Source: Adiantum capillus-veneris (lineage: Eukaryota > Streptophyta > Polypodiopsida > Polypodiales > Pteridaceae). From it: a stretch of DNA of 64,000 nucleotides. The stretch's first letter is position 1, and each line of letters opens with the position of its first letter. Below, piece after piece: positions 21,548-33,313 of the stretch. The notes beneath the pieces were generated by a model. That model searched no databases, was not told the DNA's origin, and saw nothing but the letters and a program-made list of their open reading frames with translations. The position numbers were made by a program, and so were the translations under genes. The stretch covers positions 124,442,317-124,506,316 of the forward strand of contig CM043958.1 of assembly GCA_014529385.2 (NCBI GenBank). The letters run 5' to 3'.

Positions 21548-22173
21548 TATTGTACCAAGTCTCTCTTGATGGGAGAAACTATAATACAAATGCCTATCGG
21601 AGGGGGGACTTCGGCTCCACATAAATCTGGCTCAATTGTTGTCATTTTCTCTAAACTCTCTCTCTTGCAAAAGTATTGTTCATGCCAAGTTAACTAGATA
21701 CTATGTTTATGTTGCTACCATCATTTAAGTTCACCCTCTATGCTTGCAAAGTATTCTATGGAAAATGCTTCCTTTAATGTCTAATTCCACTACTCTCAAA
21801 GTTCATAGGCCATTTCCATTACATAATGTGCCAGGGTAGAAGACATGCGAGACATAGGGGGAGGCCAACTAGAGGGAAAGAGAGGTAACCATGCTATCGA
21901 CTAGCCACAAGAAAAGGTGGTTAGAGCATTGATCTTTTTCCATGTGAGCCGTTCCATATATGGCACCAAGGTGCTCATGGTCGACTGGTTAGCGCATTGT
22001 ATTGCCCCTTGATATGCTAGAGGTGATGAGCTTGATTGCAAGCTACTACAATACAATATTTTATTGGAATTCTTGAGGATGATTGAAAATCTCCAAAGGG
22101 ATACGTGTAGATTCTATGTATTGAAAATGTGGAGCGCAACTTTGCATTGGATCAAGGTAATGGAGAATTGATC
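21548..22173 (-). repeat. Repeat R1, copy B, left part
   Basis: Inverted match of 3054-3696, including the tRNA-like motif (21970-22048) and the boundary string near ACAATACAATCTTT. With the interrupted 463-bp element and 34422-34735 it rebuilds the same block as at 2.27-3.70 kb. Confidence 0.6.
21970..22048 (+). other. tRNA-like (SINE-like) box A/B motif, R1 copy B
   Basis: TGGTCGACTGGTTAGCGC (box A-like), then GAGCTTGATTGCAAGC (weak box B) about 40 bases later. Same motif as 3183-3258 on the opposite strand. Confidence 0.3.
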
Positions 22174-22595
22174 CATTAGGAAGAGGATGGGGTGTAGGAG
22201 GGCCTCTTTATTTTCCATGAGCTTATAGAGGTGATTAACATTCTGAAAAATATGTATATGCCATGTGTGCAAGAATGGTGGGTGTTTAAGAGATGTGTAA
22301 GAGTGGTTAAAGTATGCACTTCCCCCCCCCCCCAAAAGGGAGGTGGACATTTTTATGATTTTGGCCTTCTGTAACTCCCATATATAATCTCCAATTTGAG
22401 TAGAGATCATAGATCTGCAATCTACACATCGAGATCTTTCCATAGATATGGTACATGATATGGTTTTACCCGCTAGATTTTAAATTTCATTTTGGGGAAA
22501 AACTTTGAATTCAAATAAACTAGCTGTTTTGCCTGTTTGAATTCAAAAGCTATCCTTTGCTTACTTTTCTAATGCAAAAGACTTTCTTAAACTAC
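22174..22595. mobile_element. 463-bp inverted-repeat element, copy B (left part, interrupted)
   Basis: Starts CATTAGGAAGAGGATGGGG and matches copy A inverted. It is cut at 22595 by the LTR element and resumes at 34376, ending CTCTTCCTAATG at 34421. Removing one copy of the ACT(A/G)C target duplication, the two parts total 463 bp, the length of copy A. It contains a C11 run at 22323-22333. Confidence 0.85.
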
Positions 22596-23657
22596 AGTTA
22601 GCAGGTACGCCGCGACGGACGATGGAGAACAGCGAGAACACAGACCAACAAACTGTCAATCCGAGGACGTAGCTGACCCAACTAGGGCATGGAGGCAATC
22701 TCTCGATTTTCAACCGTGAGCTAGACACTGACAACACGCTACAGTCACTAATCCTACCACAACACTACCATAAAGCAAAGAAACAGACAACACATGCTAT
22801 GAAACACTACAAGCTCGAAACAGTCTCAAATCACATCGAAATGACTCGAAATCGAAGGGCAAGACTCACAAGGACATATCCTATATGGCCAAACACCTAA
22901 ACCCTGAAAACCATCACTGTAAGACCTCTAATCGCTGTCGCGATAGGCTCAAAACAGTAATTTCCAGAGTGTCCAGAACTGATCTACAAAGACATCAACA
23001 CGAAGAGCTTCTCGCCCTGATTCTAACAACTACTTGATCATGCAGAACGGATGTCGTTTGAGGTACTTACGACCAAATATAGCTCGTAGTAGCAGGCGGG
23101 CTCGCAATGTGGTCCTCGGCTTGCATTGCTTACGTCGACGCGGAGAGCTCCTCGATGCTAACATGCTCCTACTCTCATGTCTGCAACGTGATTAGTGTGT
23201 GCGATGGTGTGTGTGCATGAAGCTCACTACCCTGTGCTGCAGAACCCACGACTGTATATTAATTGAGATAACGTAATGTGTTTTTTACAAATCCTTAGGT
23301 TTTAGCTTATATACGAAGCCTTCAAACCTAATGTTCGGCCAAATGACCTGAATTGTCCCTAGGCTTCTACAGAGCTTAATTACAAGAAAATGAGTTGGCT
23401 CTACTCATTATACAAGCATCTGTGGCCAAAATACAAGTGCCGATTTAAAATATGAGGTTCTCGTAAACATTACAAAAGTGGCCGTAATGGCTCAAAATAA
23501 TAATAACGGGATATTCGATGACGTCCATGAACTCGTATCTTCATGTTTCAGCATCCATCTTCATCTTCATTACTTCATCACCATCTTCATGTGGAATCTT
23601 TATAGAATCTTTGAGGAATCTTTATGGAAACGTTGTTTAAAGGGATTCCTTTCAACA
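22596..23657 (-). repeat. LTR (3' LTR in element orientation)
   Basis: Aligns end to end with 33314-34375. The outer terminal dinucleotide reads AG here instead of TG (AGTTAGCAGG versus TGTTAGCAGG), a point change that would affect integrase end recognition. It ends TTTCAACA. Confidence 0.9.
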
Positions 23658-23669
23658 CTCTTCCCCTCC
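23658..23669 (-). promoter_or_regulatory. Polypurine tract of the 11.8-kb element
   Basis: On the minus strand GGAGGGGAAGAG lies directly before the 3' LTR (TGTTGAA...), the place where plus-strand DNA synthesis is primed. Confidence 0.8.
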
Positions 23670-25806
23670 GAATTCTTGTCGTCCCCAACAAGACCCTATG
23701 TCTTTGCTGGCCTTGACGACTTCTTGATGTCTTGGTGTTGATTGAAGTTGTTGTGGAGGCCTCTTCTGCAGTTGGTTGCTTTGCATGATGTTAAAGTTGC
23801 CTTGAAGTTGTACCTATAGTGTATCTAAAGCCTGGAACTCTCCCCCCTCCCATTGGTTGTTGTATCTTGAATTGCATGAGGTTGTATCGACTTGTTGGTG
23901 GAGCAGGTCGTTGTCATTGTAGCTCTAATATGCTTTTCCTATGGTTTTTATCTGACAGTCGTACCTGTAGGTTGACTTGAATTTTTGTCAAGCTATTTTT
24001 TGGCCTCTCCCTTTTGACTTGTCAGTAGATTTTCAATTAGTAGTGTGGGGATATTGTGGTTCTTCTTGTTTTTGTTGTGATAAAAAATAAAAGAGTAAAA
24101 GTAAAATGTAGCGTATATACAAAATGAAGGTCTTGGATACCTGGATAAGACTAAAGGGAAAAACCCAGTGGGAAAAAATGTCTTTAGTCGTAATTAAATG
24201 TGAGGCTATATGTACTTAGGTTTCGATGTTATAGAGTTATGCTGAGTTAAAGTACATATGGACATATGGCTACTAGTATGGGCTTGATATACATGGATAA
24301 GTGTTAGTTGCTTGAAGTCAGAGTCATTGTTGTTGACCAAAGACTCATAAAACCTGTTTCCACTTGGTCATCGTCATTTGTTTGTGTAAGTGCATGGGTA
24401 GAATAAAAAAGAGTGCCTAATGCATATGTCCAATGATGGGATATCTATATGCTTGCACAAAGTTATGCATGTGAAACAAGATGCAGTGCGAGAGAAGAGT
24501 ATTGATGGGTTCTTCATGGAGTTAGTGTAGCTAGAAAAACATATAGCATGACTGCTTCAAAATATCTCACTACTCACAAGAAGGGTTTTTTCTGTCGAAG
24601 TTTCTCCACTCTTCCTCACTGTGTCAAGTGCGTGAGTGTTTTTGTTTTGGACTACTTTGCCTTCTCCACCTTATATATTATATGGACTTTGACTCTTATG
24701 CTCACCTCTTCCAGCATGAGCGACATGACTTTATGTATGCTCAACACTCCAGCTTGAGCTTATACCTATTAGCTAGACTCATAGACCACACAAAAATATT
24801 AACTTGAAGCTTGGGTCTGACACTTCGCTCATTTAGTGGCTTAGCTGCCCGACTCTAGACTCTTATGCCATGTAAGTTTAATAGCAACTTGGGCTTACCT
24901 GATAGCGGCCTCAAATCCAATTCCATATGATTTTGATGTTTAGGCCTTTCTCATTAGTTTTTGTTTGAGATGCCATGTTGTCCAATACATTGGCATATAT
25001 CTGCTCTTCATTCCTTGGTAGCAAATTTGTGGTCGCTTGATGAGACAGGTATTGATGTTGAAGCAATGGTTGATGAATTCTTCTTGTTCCAGATAGTGTT
25101 CTTCAAAATTGTGACCTCCGCATTTACCGTTGCTTTATTTTTGTTGTTAAGAGGCTGTAAAGGAGTTGTGTATCTTTCTTGTTGTTGAGCCTCAATCACG
25201 GATTTTGGAACCCACATTGTTCTTGGGCCTGATGTGATGTCCTTTGCCGCTTGCCTTGTTTCTTCTTTGACTTGATGGTACCTTGTCTTTAATTTCCAAA
25301 TATGGCTGTTACTTTTGTAAAAGTCGTGCTCTTGTAGTAATTAACGAGGGATCCATCTATAGGTTGTAGTACTCTTGGGTGTAGCGGGTGGATGCTCTTG
25401 ATTTCTTGATGTTTCTTGCTTTTCTTGGGTGATTCCTTGATAAGATACTACCTTAGGTAACCAGATTTGAAAGTTACCCTCATAGAATCCTTGTGCTTCG
25501 AGTAACTCGACTGGAATGAATCTTTGGACTTTCTTGGAGGTGATCTTCACTTGACTTTGTTGGGTAGACTGGCAGAATTCAGATTTCATTACCTAGACTT
25601 GTCGTATGGTTTGTCCAATGGAAGACCTTCTCTTTTTATTTTTATACCTGTCCTTTCTCTTGGTTGAGTTATGTGATTGACGTTGACGGCTTTGTTGATT
25701 CCTGACTCGCTGGTTGTCATGGGATGGATATCGCCAGGCTGTTATCTTGGGCTTGTTGACCCAAACATCTGAATTTCCTTTCTTGTAGCCTTGTGCAATA
25801 ATTGAC
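23670..25806 (-). other. 3' interior of the 11.8-kb element, pol position, no pol found
   Basis: This interval sits where pol would be expected but I find no RT, RNase H or integrase motif on either strand. The right part (25600-25800) continues the basic, Ser/Thr-rich sequence downstream of protease 2 through many stops. The rest is AT-rich with only short ORFs. Confidence 0.5.
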
Positions 25807-26433
25807 TCACTTGATGTGATCCATCCTATTACCTTTGCTTGTTGAGGTTGTTCCTATGATTGGATCATTAACTTTAATATGTGCCTTGGATACTAGCACT
25901 TGGTTGACCTGTTTTGACTTCCTTTGGAGACTTTCGGGCGATGGAAACTTTGGTTGATAGACTTTTTTCTTGGGTTTCCATTGTTTTGTTGATGGTTTGG
26001 CTTTTGATGTAGAGGCTTTGTCTTGCACTTGCATTGGTTGGGCTAGAGACTGTGGGCTTACTTTAGCTTTTCCTTTTTCAATAGCCAAGAATCTTTGAAT
26101 TGTTGTAGGCTTGACTTGTGTTGCCACTTGATAGCTTGTCACGATGACCATTGTTGAAGATTCAAGGTCGTCTTTAAATACTTGTGCCCATGGCTTGGAC
26201 AAAATCAAGTGTGTTCCCATTTGTCGAGAATCTACCACCAAGAATTTGTCTTTGACATTCTGTGAGTGTAGTTGGAGAGTAGCTTCTGCAATCCCCATAC
26301 TTATAACATCCACTTCAGGTGAGAGATTTACCTTTATCTGAATATCATAAAGCTTTGGCTTACCTAGAAGTAATCACATGCCATATGACATGACATTAGT
26401 CGTGGAATTTGTATCAATTCTGCCATAAAATTC
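25807..26433 (-). pseudogene. Second retropepsin-like domain (diverged) and basic tail
   Basis: Read in a frame different from the preceding linker, the sequence starts GRIDTNSTTNVMSYGM, matching the flap and active-site layout of retropepsins (usual D-T/S-G-A/S), with Asn for Gly after Asp-Thr. It continues through LLLGKPKLYDIQIKV and a VDVISMGIAEATL strand, and ends THLILSKPWAQVF, the counterpart of the usual LILGRPWL. One in-frame stop interrupts it. Residues after that are basic and Ser/Lys/Gln-rich. A second protease-type domain after a complete one is unusual for a Gag-Pro polyprotein. With DTN and the stop it is unlikely to be catalytic here. Confidence 0.6.
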
Positions 26434-26870
26434 ATCTTGACTCCGTCTTGTGCACTTAGCAAAAAGTTGATCTTCTTTGGTACTAGATTGCCTGTGTTCT
26501 CTTGAGTGACTTGAGCAATCTTTGTCCTGGACTCCTTGTCGTCTTCTTCTTCATTGTTCACACTTGTGAGTTCATCTATGTGTTCTAGCTCTTGCTTGAC
26601 CACAATTTCCTTTGATATGTCTTTTGGAGAGACAAAATCAGCATTTGGTTCCTGTAGAGTCATAGGCTCTTCTTCCCCAACTTCACCTGTTGAAATGTCA
26701 CCAATAGTGTATGAACTTCCTGTCACTTGCTGTGCCTCTTCTTTGATTGATTCCAAGTCTTCATATTGCTCATTTGTAGGCTTTGGACCTGAAGCATCTT
26801 CTTTGGATCTTAGCCCTTCTTCCTGCAACTTTGCTTCGTTGACTTGCGGCTCCTCCTTTGTACTATGCAT
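26364..26870 (-). pseudogene. Acidic linker between the two protease-like domains
   Basis: 168 codons rich in Glu, Asp, Ser and Thr (SIKEEAQQVTGSSYTIGD, EEEDDKESRTKI). It lies in the same frame as protease 1 and is separated from it by one TGA directly before its ATG. There are no recognised motifs. The C-terminus overlaps the start of protease 2 in a different frame, so a frameshift near 26430 breaks the polyprotein. Confidence 0.6.
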
Positions 26871-28148
26871 TCAAGTTGGACAGTTTGTAATCAAGTGTGT
26901 TATCTCACACTGATCGCAAAGAGCACTTATTTCTATATGACCAGTATTCGGGCTAGGTATTTGGTTTTGTGCTATCCCCATAGCTGATAACCCTGTTTCA
27001 AACTCATACTCAGATTCTTCATCTGTCTCACACATAACCCTTATCATGTAGTAGGGGACTACGTCATACCCATTCTCATCGTAAAGTTTTGTTGGTGTGG
27101 TCTCATTAACACAGACATCCAAAGTAGCCAATATCTGAGTCCACTCTAGCGGTTCTAACGCCTCTTCCGAAAAAGGTTCTCTTATGTAAGCATCATCTTC
27201 TAAGACCCTCTCTAAGGCATTCTCATTTCTCCCAAAGTCACTACACTCCGATGCTCCACACATCCAGATTTCTTTCTTTTTGCCCATCCACGGATGGTCG
27301 ATTGATCCACTTTGTGTTGCAGAATCAAAATCTTCCACGGGCGTTCTAGTTACATCTTGGTAACTATGATTTCTCATATTTACACGTGTTGTGGTTTCAG
27401 CATGTCTCAAGTATAGATAATAATAAACCCAATCTTGTACCATCTTGAGTTGCCTCATGAATGGTCTTCCAAGGATGATTTCATAGTTATTTTTCTTGTC
27501 AACGTCAACTATGGAAAAAGTATGCGCATACTTTATACCACAAGAAGACACCACTATCACTTCTAGCAATCCCATGGGTCTTTCCACATGCCCATCAGCT
27601 AACTGTAATTTTATTCTAGTTGTTCTAAAGGCAGGCCTACCCCATTTCTCCCATATTCGTTTTGTTGATATGGAAATTCCTGCTCCGCTGTCAAGTATAG
27701 CTTTTGTTTCAATCCCATTGTACTCGACAGGAAAAGTGGCATTACCATCTTCTCCTTCACAGTACTCTCCTACTTTGTTCAGAGGTACTGGTTTTACATT
27801 TGATTTAGGCTTCTCGATCTCATCTAGCTCTTTTTCCAGGAACCTTAACGGGCTTTTGATCCCAATTTTTTCCAAGCATTTTCCTATATCCGTCCACATA
27901 CTTGGCCTGATTTTCAAACGTTCTGCCAACGTAATTGTGCACTTCACTTGTGTGGATAGCAAGTCAGTCAAATTTTTTGTGTCCAATTCTTTTGTCCCTC
28001 CTAGCCTCCGTGATGGAACCCTCACAATCTCAGACTTTGCCTCAAAATCTCCCATGTACTGTGGCAAAGTTCTTAACGATGCAGGTCTACTGTCTTTAGA
28101 GGCTAGCGATCCTACGTCACCATGATATGACCTCGCATCAACACTCAT
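26871..28148 (-). pseudogene. Retropepsin (aspartic protease 1) with terminal zinc knuckle
   Basis: A 425-codon open frame that continues, without frameshift, the gag/zinc-knuckle frame upstream (one in-frame TAG lies between them at about 28248). The retropepsin core has ETKAILDSGAGISISTKRIW with the catalytic DSGA at about 27681-27692 (minus), IKLQLADGHVERPMG as flap region, and NYEIILGRPFMRQLKM as the C-terminal hydrophobic motif. This enzyme would cut the Gag-Pro polyprotein in the particle. After an acidic segment the frame ends in another knuckle-like CDQCEITHLITNC (CX2CX3HX4C). The active-site residues look intact. Confidence 0.85.
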
Positions 28149-28247
28149 TTGTGGTCTATCTAAGGTGATTTCAGGAAATGGTGCTAGTCCAACATCCTCT
28201 TCTCTTTTTTGGGCATCTCGGATAGCCTTCCATAACTCCTCTGGCCA

Positions 28248-29687
28248 CTACTCCTCAACTATAGGAACATAGGGTGGGAAATTCCTCATTGATTCATCTA
28301 TTGTATTTTGGACTACCCTCAAGCCTTGCGACCTTGGCAGTCGTTCTTCCCTATGATCCACTTCTTCTCTAGGAAATTCGACTACTTTAATGCTCTCATC
28401 TTTGTGCACTAGGGTGACTATCCTATCCTTCAATTCTGGTGGAGGTGGTTCTAGCAATGCTTGAGCAGTTTCAATGAGCTGCTTACACATTTCTAGCCTC
28501 TGCTTCTCTAGTTCAGGATAACGATGGGTCATCCATATTTGTTCTAAGGTCTGTCTATTTTTCAATCTAGCCTCATAAGCCTGTAAAATCGCGTCTAAAG
28601 GGTCATTCACTTTGTCCACTAGGACAAATCCTCCTGAACTAGCACTCTTGGGTGCTTCAGCTAGTTTAAGGGTTTCATCTTTCCTTTGCTGTGTCTGTTG
28701 CTCTTGAGTTGTTTCCAACTCAGCTGTAACAACATTTTCTTCTCCTTTCTCCCTTTCTAGTATCGCTTTCATTCTAGTCCTTCTTGCTCGTCTAGAGTTT
28801 CTACGGCTTTTGGAACTCTTACTAGTCTCTCCATTTGTAGGCTTTTTCTCTTGCACTTTTTCTTGTGCTCTTGTGACAACGTTTACTGGAGCAACTCGCT
28901 TACTTTCATCTTCTTGTTGTTTAAGCACGTGTTCTTTTGCAATTGTTTCTTGCTCTATTGTTGTTTTCGTCTCTCCTTTTGTTGCGGCTCGTTCTTTCTC
29001 TGATTTGCTGGTAGAAGGAAAGGTAACATGTGGTTGCATTTTCCCTTTCTTTCTTGGATTCTTAGGACAATCCAAAATCATATGTGTGACTGCACACTCA
29101 TTACAATATACATTTATCATGATATCATGGTGTGGACAATCCTTAATCAAGTGATCACTACTACCACATCTGTCACATGGATGTCTTGGTTGTTGTGGAA
29201 ATACTTGATATTGACCTTGAAGTGGCCTCTGATCTACCACATATCTTTCTATTTGAAGCTCATGACTCACATATGCATTTCTAGCAGTTATGGGTCTTTC
29301 ACTTAAGAACACTTGTTCCGCTACAAGATGATATCTAGGCGGTTGAGACATAACATGCTCAAACCCTGGTGGAGTCTTAGGTCTATAGTCAGGACAATGT
29401 TGCGTCGGATGGTCCCCTCCACATGTCATGCACCTTCGTCGTTGAGGAACTCTATAGGCTGGTACTCTGTCAGAGTGGTTGATGCATTGCATCACATTCT
29501 CTATGATTTTCTCCTCAACATTTACTTGGTTTTGTCCTAGATTCCCTCTTTGATCCTCAAGATCAGCGGTTTTCTTTTTCTCACTCGCATCATTCATCTT
29601 CTTCTGACCATCTTCATAGAATTCGAAATTGTCAACTAGGTCAACTGCCACTTTGGTCACCTCCTTTAAGGTTTGGTATCTTTTCAC
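28248..29687 (-). pseudogene. Gag C-terminal half with three zinc-knuckle-like motifs
   Basis: The frame contains CMTCGGDHPTQHC, CDRCGSSDHLIKDC and CNECAVTHMILDC, three CCHC-like motifs; the first and third have X3 rather than X4 before His. These would bind element RNA (nucleocapsid function). A long charged segment follows (KGETKTTIEQETIAKEHV, RRARRTRMKAILEREKGEE), then a Leu-rich helix (YPELEKQRLEMCKQLIETAQ). The frame is continuous with the gag part upstream and with protease 1 downstream apart from single stops. Confidence 0.8.
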
Positions 29688-29689
29688 AT

Positions 29690-30646
29690 ATAGGTCCTTT
29701 TGGAGATTCTCATTCCTAAGCCCTCTGATGAAGCATAGGATCTAACGTTCTGGCGTGGGTAACTCTTGGGTAGGACATCTAGCAACATATTGCTTGAAAC
29801 GCAGTACTGCATGTCGCAATGTTTCTGTTCCGCCTTATTTAAATTCTTGAATCTTGGGAAGGGTGTTATGTTTTATGCCCCTCTTGGTGAATTATTGAAA
29901 AAATTCATCCAACCTTTTCTCAATGGTTGTGAACTCTCTCCAGTTGAATAGTTCAAACCATGCTTGTGCATTGTCCTCCAATGTAAGTCCAAAACCCTCA
30001 TACTGCGTGTGGAAGTCCTCTACTCGTTCTGCTCATAGGACTTGCTTGAAAGCCGAGACATGGGCGTATGGGTCTCCTATGCCATTGTACTTTCTATTTA
30101 CCCATTTTCTTAGCTGAGATGGTCTTATACCTTGGGGTGCAAAGTATGGAACCATACTCCTCTCTGGTATCGTTTCATCTCTCGTTATCGCTCTAGGAGG
30201 AAATCCAGGCGGTGGTCCCCTCTTTGGAATTCTCTTAGAGGTTCCTGTGTTTTGTGGATGTATCTAAGGTCCTTCATTGACCAAATATCCACTCATCTCT
30301 AATTTGGTTCGCGGATTTGTGCTTTCTACAGCTCTATATTCTCGTCCATACTTGTCAACAAATAAAGATGTCCATTGTCGGTCGACCTCGTATGTATAGA
30401 CATATAAGAGCTTGTATTCTGTCAGCTCATCTGGGTAGGGCTCTAAGCAACTGTAAATGTTGAATTGATTTCCATTAATATACCTATATAGTCCTTCACT
30501 TTCATGGTTATACATCCAAATCTCTCCACAAAATTGGTCTTTATGTACGGTAGGTTTGGAAGATCTATTCTGGGCGAGTGCTCATCTAGCCCTGCAATCC
30601 ATGTGCTTGTATAAGCTGAGTCTGAGTCTGAGTCTAATGTAGACAT
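29690..30646 (-). pseudogene. Gag N-terminal/capsid region, several in-frame stops
   Basis: Capsid-like sequence typical of the Retrotrans_gag family is readable across stops: YNGIGDPYAHVSAFKQ, DNAQAWFELFNWREFTTIEK, GGTETLRHAVLRFKQYVA, then RCPTQELPTPER and CFIRGLRNENLQKDLYV. The most upstream candidate Met is at 30646 (MSTLDSDSDSAYTSTW), with one frame change near 30520. From 30515 on, the frame is constant to 26364 (about 4.1 kb) despite seven in-frame stops in total. It decayed mainly by point changes, not indels. Confidence 0.8.
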
Positions 30647-33294
30647 GACTTCTAGGCTTAACAGCTCTAGCTTGCTGTAGTAATACCTCTCTCAGTGTGT
30701 TCAAGTGTTTTGGTCAAGGAAAATCCAAAACTATGTCCAAAACTGTGAGCGTTTTCTCACAATTCTCTCAGATTGTCGGTTTTAGACACCCCTAACTTCC
30801 GGATGCATTTTGAGGCCTTAAACAACGTTATCTCAAAACTGACCAAAATGGTTGCCATATGCACATTTTGTTCAGTTTACTCTAAGATCTATAGTGCTGC
30901 TCTCAAGCTACGTTTTGATAAAAAAACCTTTGGAATCGGAGTCCGTATGTGAAAGTTATGACCAAAACAGTGAGATGTAATTTGGAAAGTTGCTCTATCT
31001 GATGTTTTTGCAAGTGGTCAGTTTGAGCCCAAAATTGGTGTGTGCACTCCTTCGGCAATGATAAACCCAGTGGTATACTTGGTTTCAAAAAATTTCTCAA
31101 AATTTTTTCCTCAGTTGTCTATCACGATAGACTCACCAAGTACCCCTTGCAGATGTCCAAATGCACTCAAACTTTGTGTACAGGGTATAATGGGCCTTCT
31201 AAACACAAATATGAAGTCAGATTTGAATTTTGATTTTTCTACAGTGAATTCCTGCGCCTATCGCGATAGGCTCACCAGAGTGTTACTGCGATACAGTTGT
31301 TAAACTGTTTTTATAGATTTGAGTTCCACCTTCTCTTGAGATACTACTCACCAAGTTTCAACCAATTTGGAATACTTTTCCTTTTTAACTTGCATCAAAC
31401 AATAGTCTCTTTTTTTAATCTTATGAAGTAATCCTCTTAGATGCACTTACAATACTCCAAATTCACTCAATTTTAACCATAGACTCACGACAACATGTAG
31501 AACAAGGCCCTAAGGTCAGTTTTCAAATTTTTCAATTTCTGTGAAAAAGCCCCAGTCTATCGCGATAGGCTCAACAAATTCTTTAGTTTTGAAAATTTTC
31601 CAGATTTCTCTTCACCACTGTGTTCCCTATGCTATGTACACCTTGCTCACCAATTTCCACTTGTTTTGGACTTTTTCTTAGGTCTCTAACTCCAACTTTA
31701 GAATTCTGAGTCTATCACTAGAAAATAGGCTTAGGATGACTTCCCAATGTTCACCAAATTTTGTGTGTAACCTCTTGAGAGGCTAAACAAGCTATGCTCC
31801 AGAGGGTTTTGAAAATTTCAATTTCTTTGGCCCTACTTTGAGTCTATGAGTCTATCGCGATAGGCTCAGCAAGTACCCCTTTTATAGGTCAAACTTGAAC
31901 TTTGACTATGCCACTTTGTTCCAACACCTCTCCTTAGTCCTCCTACCAATTTTCAAGTGGTTTGGACTTTTACTTTGTTAGTTAGACCAGATCGAGTGTT
32001 TTCTACAAGCTAAATCCTCTCAAATGGTCTTAGACCCACTTTCTGATGTCCAAAGGACTTCAAAATTTTTATGTGTCCTTGATAGCACCTTTCCAAGCTA
32101 TGCCACAAAGGTTTTTGAAAAATTCGGTTTCTATCACTGGGTTCTTTGCCTATCGCGATAGGCTCACCAAGTATGCTAAAATGACACTTTTTTCAAATTT
32201 TCTCTTCATAGATGTGTTCCGTACCCTCTGTAGATCATGTATACCATTTCACAAGGTTTGGAAGTTTGGTCAAGTCTCTTTACCCAATTTTTCTCTGAAG
32301 TCTGACTCAAAACACCAGACTTGAGGTTTGGTGGTCAAGCAGATGTCCAAGTACACTCAACTTTTGGGAGTAGCCTTGTATTGATGTGTTTTACCTATGG
32401 GATGAGGGATTTTGCCTGATTGTGAGTCTATCTCCAATCCACCAGTCTATCTCAATAGGCTAGGCAGAGAGCCACTGGGAATTGATTTTTTTCTCTTTTT
32501 TTTGACAGTTTGGTTCCCAATGCCCTTAGAAGCCTATTCCCAAAGTTTCATTCAATTTGGACTTATTTTCCTTTGGATTCAAGAATTTCATAGTTCACTT
32601 CCTTACACTCAGAAAAAGAAAATTCCCACTTAGATGCACAAGCACTGATGCAAATGCTTTGAAATTTTACATACAAGCTCTAGAGCATATGCAAAACAAG
32701 GTCTTGAGGTCAAACTTTTTATTTTGAAAATTGCAGATTCGGTTTGAGATTTTTGTTTTTTGGGTTTTTTGAAGTTTTTTTTTTTGGATTGGACCAAATC
32801 TGTGTTTTTCCCTGACCTTAAGGTCTCCAATGCAAAAACAAGCACTCAAATCGGCTTTCAAACGACCATTTTAGAGCACTTTTACTATAATCAACACAAT
32901 TCTGCCTTTTGTGTTTTCAAGCACATTTTCATGTCAAAATTGCTCTAGATCGACATCAGATGTCCTACACTACCTAAAGTCCTACTTTGGATGGTTGAAT
33001 GGTTGTTTTTGCGTTTTTTTTTTTTCTTTCAAGTTCTTCACAACCATAAGTCACAACCAAACACACAAACCATAAAACCTAATCTAAACACACAATAAAA
33101 TAATATAACCATACCTCAACCTCATGGTGGACCACCTCGGTGAGACGCAGGCTCCCTGGCTATCCCTCAATCAAGAGATCCGCTCTCTGACTTCCCACTA
33201 AGAAGGCAAATGGTGACAACACTCTAGAAAACTCTAGGGAAACGCTATACTATCAAACACAAGTGATGCAATCTATGCTAGTTTAGGCGCTTCG
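30647..33294 (-). other. 5' leader of the 11.8-kb element with spaced palindromes
   Basis: About 2.65 kb between the PBS and the gag start, without recognised coding. Its central part (31117-32460) holds the ~297-bp tandem repeat listed next. Long leaders before gag are typical of Tat/Athila-group elements and would contain dimerisation and packaging signals. Confidence 0.7.
31117..32460. repeat. ~297-bp diverged tandem repeat with core CTATCGCGATAG
   Basis: The palindrome or a near copy is centred at about 31124, 31263, 31562, 31857, 32155 and 32452; the last five are 295-299 bases apart. At 31256-31271 and 32148-32163 it is a perfect 16-base palindrome GCCTATCGCGATAGGC, and most copies are followed by TCACCAAG or TCAGCAAG. 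Surrounding unit sequence is strongly diverged yet aligns in recurring strings (AGATGTCCAA...CACTCAA). A related half, TGTCGCGATAGGCTCA, is in both LTRs (22936-22951 and 33654-33669). Confidence 0.85.
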
Positions 33295-33312
33295 TCCCCG
33301 GCAACGGCACCA
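33295..33312 (-). promoter_or_regulatory. Primer binding site, tRNA-Asp-like
   Basis: On the minus strand TGGTGCCGTTGCCGGGGA begins one base after the 5' LTR. It matches, with one change (T for C at position 4), the TGGCGCCGTTGCCGGGGA primer site known from Athila/Tat-group plant elements and attributed to tRNA-Asp. Confidence 0.85.
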
Positions 33313-33313
33313 A

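Noticed and set aside
24548-25188. Plus-strand ORFs inside the 11.8-kb element
   Set aside because: Short, overlapping and without motifs; the element is clearly oriented on the minus strand.
27496-28125. 209-aa plus-strand ORF
   Set aside because: It is the antisense shadow of the retropepsin frame at 26871-28148, which has clear motifs.
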